Part shown: in pieces, positions 35,339 to 39,949 of the stretch | How positions within the stretch are numbered: the first letter of the stretch is position 1 | How the letters are laid out: each line of letters begins with the position of its first letter | From: Bacillota bacterium | GTDB lineage: Bacteria > Bacillota_I > Bacilli_A > RF39 > UBA660 | NCBI GenBank assembly: GCA_022771715.1 | Contig: JALELF010000054.1 | Span: 1-39,949, forward strand | Reading direction: 5' to 3' | Length of the DNA stretch: 39,949 bases | Notes under the pieces: generated by a model | Seen by the model: only the letters and a program-made list of their open reading frames with translations | Told to the model about the DNA's origin: nothing | The model's database searches: none | Translations under genes and position numbers: made by a program

Positions 35339-36123
35339 TATCTAACAAAAGTTGGTTTTACTAATTTTTTTTGATAATCAGCACTCATCTTTAATTCTAC
35401 AGTATTATCCTTATCACAAATTGCTTTTTCTTCTTCTGTAACAGTTACAGCATATGGATATAATAAGTTAACATAATGAGATGAGTTAATTCTTTCTCCT
35501 ACTTCATCAAATTCATAAGTGAAAATTCCTCTACCATTTTCTACTTCAATTGTTCTTAAAGAAACATAACTATCTTTAGCAGCAAAATTAGCATTTTCTA
35601 AAGGAATAATATTATCAACAACTCTAAATAATCCTAATTGTTTTAATTCTTCACATTTTTCTTTAGATAAGAAACAAACAAATTGAGTTTTATAATATGT
35701 ATCATCAATAGTTTTTTCTTCAGAATAAATTGGTATTAATAAAGAACCTTTCTTTGAAAGATATAAATGAGCATGATCTTCTTTTATATCACAAACTTCA
35801 TCACTACTGTATTTAACAGGAACAGTTTCATTAGACCATTCATAGTCATCGATAAATGAAGCTTCAGAAGCAAAAACTTTCTTATTGCCATTTTCATCTT
35901 CATAAACATGAGCATGTAATCCTGTCTCTTTACAACCATACATCATAAATTCTTCTTCAAAATATTCATAATCATTTTCATGACCTGTATATTCTATAAC
36001 AGTTGGAGTTACATATTCTACATCACTCTTTTCTGCCTTAACAAGTGCTGGTTTACATCCAGCTAGAGTAAGTGCTAAAAGCCCTGCAAATACCCTATTT
36101 TTTAAATTTTTTTTCTTTTCCAT
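35338..36123 (-). CDS. Lipoprotein of unknown function
   Basis: This 261-residue protein has a lipoprotein signal peptide with the lipobox LAGC (20-23), so Cys 23 should be lipidated and the protein held on the outer face of the membrane. The mature part is acidic and has two His-Ala-His motifs ('GLHAHVYED' and 'EDHAHLYLS') about 45 residues apart. No known domain is recognised. It follows a GGAGG and lies behind a promoter, a 28-codon ORF and a terminator-like hairpin. The Hpt-REC gene immediately upstream has the same arrangement, so a link to that signalling pathway is likely but unproven. Confidence 0.65.
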   Translation of the reverse strand: MEKKKNLKNRVFAGLLALTLAGCKPALVKAEKSDVEYVTPTVIEYTGHENDYEYFEEEFMMYGCKETGLHAHVYEDENGNKKVFASEASFIDDYEWSNETVPVKYSSDEVCDIKEDHAHLYLSKKGSLLIPIYSEEKTIDDTYYKTQFVCFLSKEKCEELKQLGLFRVVDNIIPLENANFAAKDSYVSLRTIEVENGRGIFTYEFDEVGERINSSHYVNLLYPYAVTVTEEEKAICDKDNTVELKMSADYQKKLVKPTFVR

Positions 36124-36150
36124 AAATCCTCCCTTTTATTTATATGTAAA

Positions 36151-36198
36151 TAAAAAGCAGCAAAAACTAGACAGCATAAAGCTACCATTTTTTACTGC
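36151..36198 (-). terminator. Terminator-like hairpin A (candidate attenuator) before the lipoprotein gene
   Basis: GCAG (36198-36195) pairs with CTGC (36060-level arm, 36060 read as 36157-36160), then AAAAA with TTTTT (36093 side 36089-36093 read as 36189-36193 and 36162-36166). The apex reads UAG...GUCUA and a T-run follows. It starts four bases after the stop of leader ORF A and ends about 28 bases before the lipoprotein ATG, with no promoter between. Hairpin B at 37112-37159 has the same plan with compensating base changes. Confidence 0.6.
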
Positions 36199-36202
36199 AA
36201 AC

Positions 36203-36289
36203 TTATTTATTTTCATCACAATAGAAAACCCTATTTATCACTAAATAGTTATATAGACTATGATAATTTTTTAAACAAAGTATTTCCAT
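36203..36289 (-). CDS. Leader ORF A, 28 codons
   Basis: The ATG at 36289 lies seven bases after AAGGGG and opens MEILCLKNYHSLYNYLVINR, ending in VFYCDENK. It starts about 26 bases downstream of the predicted start site and ends four bases before hairpin A. The peptide has four Tyr and two Cys. It may be a regulatory leader peptide or a small protein in its own right. Not recognised. Confidence 0.5.
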   Translation of the reverse strand: MEILCLKNYHSLYNYLVINRVFYCDENK

Positions 36290-36321
36290 ATAAAATCCCC
36301 TTCACATATAAATTGCCATCT

Positions 36322-36350
36322 ATAATAATACAATTTTTTTATTTTGTCAA
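36322..36350 (-). promoter_or_regulatory. Promoter of leader ORF A and the lipoprotein gene
   Basis: TTGACA (36350-36345) and TATTAT (36327-36322) are spaced 17 bp, immediately after the stop of the Hpt-REC gene. The -35 is a perfect match. Confidence 0.7.
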
Positions 36351-36351
36351 A

Positions 36352-37089
36352 TTAATTATAATTTTTAAATGATTCTAGTATTTTTTTAATATTTTCTTCA
36401 TTAAATGGTTTATTTAAAACATCAACTATATTATATCTAAATGCCTTATCAATTGTCTCCTTAGTATCATCACCTGTAATAACCGCAACTGGTATTTTAT
36501 AATTATTTTCTTTCAAATAATTTAAAACATCAAAACCATTAAAATTAGGCATAAATAAATCAAGCATTATTCCATATATATTAGGATTTTTTTTAATTAT
36601 TTCGACAGCCTTATTACCATCTTCAGCATTTAATATAGCAAATTCATTACTAATTGCTTTACCTATTAAATTTCTAATAAGCATTGAATCATCAACAATA
36701 AGTATTTTTTCTTTTTTAGAATCATCAGACGAACTATTTAAATACTGTTTAGCTATTTCAATATACTTTTTAGTTTCTTTTTCTAATTTATCATAATTGC
36801 TAAAAACAAAAGAAAAATCATTGTTTTTACCTGCCATTTCATTCTCATATGCTATATCAACTAAACTAGTAAAACCTAAATATCTAGCATCACTTTTAAT
36901 AGAATGAGCATACACCGCATAACTATTCATATCAGAACTTTCCTTACTTTTTAATAATTCGTTTAATTTTTCTGATATAGAATTTAAAAAATCAATCAAA
37001 GTTTCTTCATATGATTTCATATCACCAAACAATTCCAAACTTTTATCTAAATCAACATTATTATCTTTTAATATACTTATGTCTTTCAT
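36352..37089 (-). CDS. Hpt-REC phosphorelay protein
   Basis: This 245-residue protein joins an N-terminal histidine phosphotransfer domain (about 10-120, His 62 in AHSIKSDARYLGF) to a receiver domain (about 127-245). The receiver has the acidic pair Asp 133-134, phosphoacceptor Asp 177, Thr 205 and Lys 227. There is no DNA-binding or enzymatic output domain, so it probably relays phosphate or acts by protein contact. Its Hpt domain is a paralogue of the C-terminus of the neighbouring kinase. It sits behind promoter, leader ORF B and hairpin B, with an AGAGGG ribosome-binding site. Confidence 0.85.
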   Translation of the reverse strand: MKDISILKDNNVDLDKSLELFGDMKSYEETLIDFLNSISEKLNELLKSKESSDMNSYAVYAHSIKSDARYLGFTSLVDIAYENEMAGKNNDFSFVFSNYDKLEKETKKYIEIAKQYLNSSSDDSKKEKILIVDDSMLIRNLIGKAISNEFAILNAEDGNKAVEIIKKNPNIYGIMLDLFMPNFNGFDVLNYLKENNYKIPVAVITGDDTKETIDKAFRYNIVDVLNKPFNEENIKKILESFKNYN

Positions 37090-37111
37090 AATAAATCCCT
37101 CTCTTTAATAC

Positions 37112-37159
37112 AAAAAAACAGCAAAATTAGACGGCAAAGCACCTATCAAATTTTACTGT
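37112..37159 (-). terminator. Terminator-like hairpin B (candidate attenuator) before the Hpt-REC gene
   Basis: ACAG (37159-37156) pairs with CTGT (37121-37118), then AAAAT (37154-37150) with ATTTT (37127-37123), with an A-C mismatch between the two helices. The apex contains GGT/GCC and UAG...GUCUA, and a run of seven T follows. It begins one base after the stop of leader ORF B. The Hpt-REC ATG is about 22 bases past the T-run with no intervening promoter, so expression needs read-through. Confidence 0.65.
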
Positions 37160-37160
37160 T

Positions 37161-37244
37161 TTATGATTTAAGGGCACAAAAACCTAAGTTTAATGAAAAA
37201 CTTAAATATTCAAATATATATTTTGAATAATATCTTCGTGCCAT
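37161..37244 (-). CDS. Leader ORF B, 27 codons
   Basis: The ATG at 37244 follows AAGGTGAT and opens MARRYYSKYIFEYLSFSLNL, ending in GFCALKS. It starts about 13 bases after the predicted transcription start and stops one base before hairpin B. It has four Tyr and one Cys, similar in size and placement to leader ORF A, but the two peptides align only weakly. Leader peptide or small protein; not recognised. Confidence 0.5.
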   Translation of the reverse strand: MARRYYSKYIFEYLSFSLNLGFCALKS

Positions 37245-37263
37245 ATAATCACCTTACATATCA

Positions 37264-37292
37264 ATCATAAAATATTTATATTATTTTGTCAA
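37264..37292 (-). promoter_or_regulatory. Promoter of leader ORF B and the Hpt-REC gene
   Basis: TTGACA (37292-37287) and TATGAT (37269-37264) are spaced exactly 17 bp, just after the kinase stop. It is one of the best promoters in the window. Confidence 0.75.
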
Positions 37293-37319
37293 TAATCAAT
37301 TTTTAAATTTAACAATTGC

Positions 37320-39440
37320 TTAACACTTATTTAAATAAGAATTTATAATATTAATTACATTATTTATTTCATCAATTAAATATTTATAATTATTTTTAAC
37401 AAAAGCTTTATTATCATAATTATCTACTAAATCTTTAGTTATTTTATGTAACTTAGTAAAACCCAAATATCCACAATCACTATTTATTTTTTGTAGAGAG
37501 TTTAAATAATTATCTTTACTTTTAATAACATCAAATTCTTTAACTAATAAATCATTAAAATCAATTAAAGAAGCATTATAAGTAGCAATATCACCAAACA
37601 TTTCTAAATCTACTTTAATACCATTATCTTTTAAAACATTATTTTTTCTAACATATTTAGATAAAACACTTTTTAACTTATCTCGTTCAATTGGTTTAGT
37701 TAAATAATCACTAAAACCAACTTCTAAATATCTGTCACACTTTCCTTCTATCGCATCAGCAGTAAGCGCTACTACTGGTGTAGTAACTGTTTCTCTTAAC
37801 TTTTTCAAAGTTTCAACTCCACCCATTTTAGGCATCATTATATCCATAAAAATAACATCGTATTTATTATTCTTAACTTTATCTAAACATTCGAACCCAC
37901 TCATTACACTATCTATATTAATGTTATAAGCTTTAAATATTTTATCAGCTACCTTAATATTAAGTAAGTTATCATCAACAACTAATACTTTTAATGAACT
38001 AAAATCAGTCACTTCTTCTTTCTTTTCTTCCTTAACAAAAACACTATTTCTTATTTTTTGATTTAAATATACTGTAAAATTAGAACCTTTGCCATACTCA
38101 CTTTGAACAGTTATTTTTCCACCCATTAATTCAACTAATCTTTTAGTAATCGCAAGTCCTAATCCTGTTCCTTCCAAAGTAGTATTTTTATCCTCATCTA
38201 ATCTTTGAAATTTTGTAAACAGTTTATCGATGTTTTCTTTTTTTATTCCTCTTCCCGTATCTTTAACAGATATTATTAAATTAGAATCATCACCTTTATT
38301 AACACAATTAACACTAAATTCAATTGAACCTTCCTCTGTATATTTTATGGCATTAGTAAGTAAATTAGTTACTATTTGTCTTAATTTACCACTATCTCCA
38401 TATAATGTTTCTGGTAAATCAACTGCAAATTGTGTTTTAAATTCAATATTCTTTTCTCCTAATCTTACTTTTGCCAATTTAGTAAGAACATCTAATACTT
38501 CACTAATATGATATTCACTATTAACAATTTCCATTTTATTCGCTTCTATTTTAGAAATATCTAATATACCATTTACTATTTCAAGTAAGGTATGACTAGC
38601 CAAAACAATATTATTAGCGTTTTCTTTAGCTTCTTCCAATGATTTAGCATCATTAATACATTCGCTAAAACCAACTATTGCATTTAATGGTGTTCTTATT
38701 TCATGAGACATGCTTGATAAAAAATCCGTCTTAGCATGATTTGCTTTTTCTGCCTGATCCTTAGCAAGCTCTAATTGATTTATTAATTTCATATCTGGAT
38801 TTTCGATTGTAAAAAACATAACTAAGTTATCAATTGTTAAACCAATTGAAATACAAATAATAAATGGGTTTCTTGAAAAAAGAAGTGCGATTGAAATAGC
38901 TGTTATAAGAATCATAAATACTGGAAAATGTTTTTTAGTTATATTTTTTATGTTCATTAAGACTATTAACAAAGCAAACATAATATAAGATACACAAGCA
39001 ATAATTGAAATATTAACTGCGTCTCCTTGAGCAGTTTGTCTTAAACTATCAAGCAAAACAATATTAATATCAGCTTTTAAAACAATTAAATAAACAAATA
39101 TATCAATAATTATTACTAGCCATGTCATTATTTTTAAATTTTTATTAAAGTTTTTCCTTTTTTCATATGTAATAATATATATATACAAAAATAAAGAAGA
39201 AGACCAAATAATTAAGAATAAATAATCAAGTTTATTTAATATGATTACTAACAACTCATTATAATTGGTATAGACATTAAAAAACAAGGAACTAACTAAA
39301 AGGCTATCAAAAAATATCGAAATAAGCATAATAGAATATAGTTTATTTTCTAACAAATTAACACGTTCTTTAGAAAAATATACAATTAATATTATTAAAG
39401 ATAATACTAACGCAATTACTGGCATATACAAATTTGGCAT
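37320..39440 (-). CDS. Membrane hybrid histidine kinase with degenerate C-terminal Hpt domain
   Basis: This 706-residue protein has about seven N-terminal membrane helices (within 5-212), a HisKA domain with His 246 in SSMSHEIRTPLNAIVGFSE, and a HATPase domain (N box 'NLLTNAIKYTEEG', G boxes 'DTGRGI' and 'GTGLGLAI'). A receiver follows with Asp 489-490, phospho-Asp 533 and Lys 582, then an Hpt-like region (about 605-706). There the phosphorylatable His is replaced by Gln 650 (LQKINSDCGYLGF). I start at the ATG at 39440, nine bases after AGGAA; a GTG three codons upstream would abut the RBS. The signal sensed is unknown. Confidence 0.9.
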   Translation of the reverse strand: MPNLYMPVIALVLSLIILIVYFSKERVNLLENKLYSIMLISIFFDSLLVSSLFFNVYTNYNELLVIILNKLDYLFLIIWSSSLFLYIYIITYEKRKNFNKNLKIMTWLVIIIDIFVYLIVLKADINIVLLDSLRQTAQGDAVNISIIACVSYIMFALLIVLMNIKNITKKHFPVFMILITAISIALLFSRNPFIICISIGLTIDNLVMFFTIENPDMKLINQLELAKDQAEKANHAKTDFLSSMSHEIRTPLNAIVGFSECINDAKSLEEAKENANNIVLASHTLLEIVNGILDISKIEANKMEIVNSEYHISEVLDVLTKLAKVRLGEKNIEFKTQFAVDLPETLYGDSGKLRQIVTNLLTNAIKYTEEGSIEFSVNCVNKGDDSNLIISVKDTGRGIKKENIDKLFTKFQRLDEDKNTTLEGTGLGLAITKRLVELMGGKITVQSEYGKGSNFTVYLNQKIRNSVFVKEEKKEEVTDFSSLKVLVVDDNLLNIKVADKIFKAYNINIDSVMSGFECLDKVKNNKYDVIFMDIMMPKMGGVETLKKLRETVTTPVVALTADAIEGKCDRYLEVGFSDYLTKPIERDKLKSVLSKYVRKNNVLKDNGIKVDLEMFGDIATYNASLIDFNDLLVKEFDVIKSKDNYLNSLQKINSDCGYLGFTKLHKITKDLVDNYDNKAFVKNNYKYLIDEINNVINIINSYLNKC

Positions 39441-39465
39441 AAACAACACTTCCTATACTAAAAAA

Positions 39466-39494
39466 ATTATATAATAAAAAAAAGAAGAAAACAA
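39466..39494 (-). promoter_or_regulatory. Promoter of the hybrid kinase gene
   Basis: TTGTTT (39494-39489) and TATAAT (39471-39466) are spaced 17 bp. The -35 lies within the upstream gene's terminator, and the start would be only about 20 bases before the kinase ATG. Confidence 0.5.
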
Positions 39495-39509
39495 TATCTA
39501 TTTCTTCTT
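39476..39509 (-). terminator. Intrinsic terminator of the right-edge gene
   Basis: AAGAAGAAA (39509-39501) pairs with TTTCTTCTT (39490-39482) around a ten-base loop that contains the gene's TAG stop (39500-39498). A run of T follows. The stem is AT-rich. Confidence 0.7.
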
Positions 39510-39949
39510 ATAGGTCTTATTTTCTAACCAAGGCATTACTTCTATTTCATCTTTAATTAAAGAATCCTTATAAACAGTAGTAGATTCTGGTTCTAAATAG
39601 AAATACTTTGTAGCTGTAATAGTATCATTAATATAATCATCCCAAGCTTCATACATGTTTTTACCATTTTTCATATATGAATAATCAGGATATTTTTCAA
39701 ACATATCATATTTTTCTAAAGCCATAACATCCCTTACTTTAGATACCATAACTTCTTTTCTTATCATACTAATTCTAGAAATTATTTTAGATACTTCTTT
39801 TATAGTTAACTTTATATCATCAGGTATATCTTTATATAATATAATATCTTGCAAGCCTAAAAATATATTATGAGCGTTTTGTTCTATTTCGTCAATATTT
39901 AAATTATTACTAATAATTATTTGTTTTAATTCTAATAAGCTATTTTTTA
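39498..39949 (-). CDS. Unknown protein, 3' part (start lies beyond the right edge)
   Basis: The reading frame is open from its TAG stop to the window edge, about 150 codons. A TTG at 39854 could begin a 118-residue form. However, the codons upstream read as plausible protein (SNNLNIDEIEQNAHNIFLGL) with no ribosome-binding site before that TTG, so the gene probably starts outside. The protein is soluble, charged and Tyr/Lys/Glu-rich, with a basic C-terminus; no domain is recognised. Its terminator separates it from the kinase. Confidence 0.55.
   Translation of the reverse strand, partial: KNSLLELKQIIISNNLNIDEIEQNAHNIFLGLQDIILYKDIPDDIKLTIKEVSKIISRISMIRKEVMVSKVRDVMALEKYDMFEKYPDYSYMKNGKNMYEAWDDYINDTITATKYFYLEPESTTVYKDSLIKDEIEVMPWLENKTYKKK

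Noticed and set aside
37112-37159. Cyclic di-GMP (GEMM) or other known riboswitch for hairpins A and B
   Set aside because: The conserved GEMM core and its tetraloop receptor are absent, the hairpins are only about 42 bases, and no other aptamer signature could be matched by eye.
37250-37320. Terminator after the hybrid kinase
   Set aside because: The only inverted repeat (CAATT/AATTG) is all A and T with a T-poor tail, so termination there is not supported.
1-39949. CRISPR array, prophage, rRNA operon or integron
   Set aside because: No regularly spaced repeats, phage structural genes, rRNA-like GC-rich stretches or recombinase genes were seen.

Overview
The window is AT-rich, standard-code bacterial DNA that fits a low-GC member of the Bacillota, most likely an uncultured gut Bacilli/Erysipelotrichia-like or RF39-like lineage. 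That placement is inferred from gene order, codon use and zinc-type ribosomal proteins, not from a database search. Peptidoglycan genes (murE with a DNPR motif, mraY) show the cell has a wall. TGA is a genuine stop (murE and the 892-residue secreted protein end on it), and the tRNA-Trp has anticodon CCA, so this is not the mycoplasma code. Every protein gene lies on the minus strand, so transcription runs from high to low coordinates. The only plus-strand transcript I can argue for is a small structured RNA at about 7051-7217.

Read in the direction of transcription (right to left): 39949-35317 is a signalling and surface region. It holds the 3' end of an unknown gene, a membrane hybrid histidine kinase, an Hpt-REC phosphorelay protein and a lipoprotein. 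The last two each sit behind their own promoter, a 27-28 codon leader ORF and a matching terminator-like hairpin. Next come an 892-residue Cys-rich secreted protein, the origin-proximal run parA-parB-mscS-DUF951-AbgT, ychF, rpsF-ssb-rpsR, tRNA-Trp, and a frameshifted RsiV/DUF3298-like gene.

24961-11047 is the complete S10-spc-alpha ribosomal superoperon: rpsJ through rpmC, rplN through rplO, secY-adk-map-infA-rpmJ-rpsM-rpsK-rpoA-rplQ. It has a strong promoter and a folded 5' leader. rpmD (L30) is missing: rpsE and rplO overlap at its usual place. 10966-7222 is a murE-mraY-pilin-like-fmt operon.

6856-5954 encodes a soluble SPFH/band-7 protein. 5863-161 is a type IV secretion-like operon: a Cys-rich pilin-like protein, a VirB6/TrbL-like membrane protein, a PrgI/VirB3-like protein, a VirB4 N-terminal-domain-like protein and the VirB4 ATPase. 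Its 3' side abuts the left end of an apparent IS3-family element that runs off the window.

Points most worth attention: the twin leader-ORF/attenuator arrangement around the phosphorelay genes; a kinase C-terminal Hpt domain that has lost its histidine while the partner protein keeps it; seven of seven recognisable protein-operon terminators overlapping the stop codon of the last gene, which suggests transcription uncoupled from translation; a pilin paralogue embedded among cell-wall and initiation genes; and an IS ribosome-binding site locked in a hairpin that only read-through transcripts could form.
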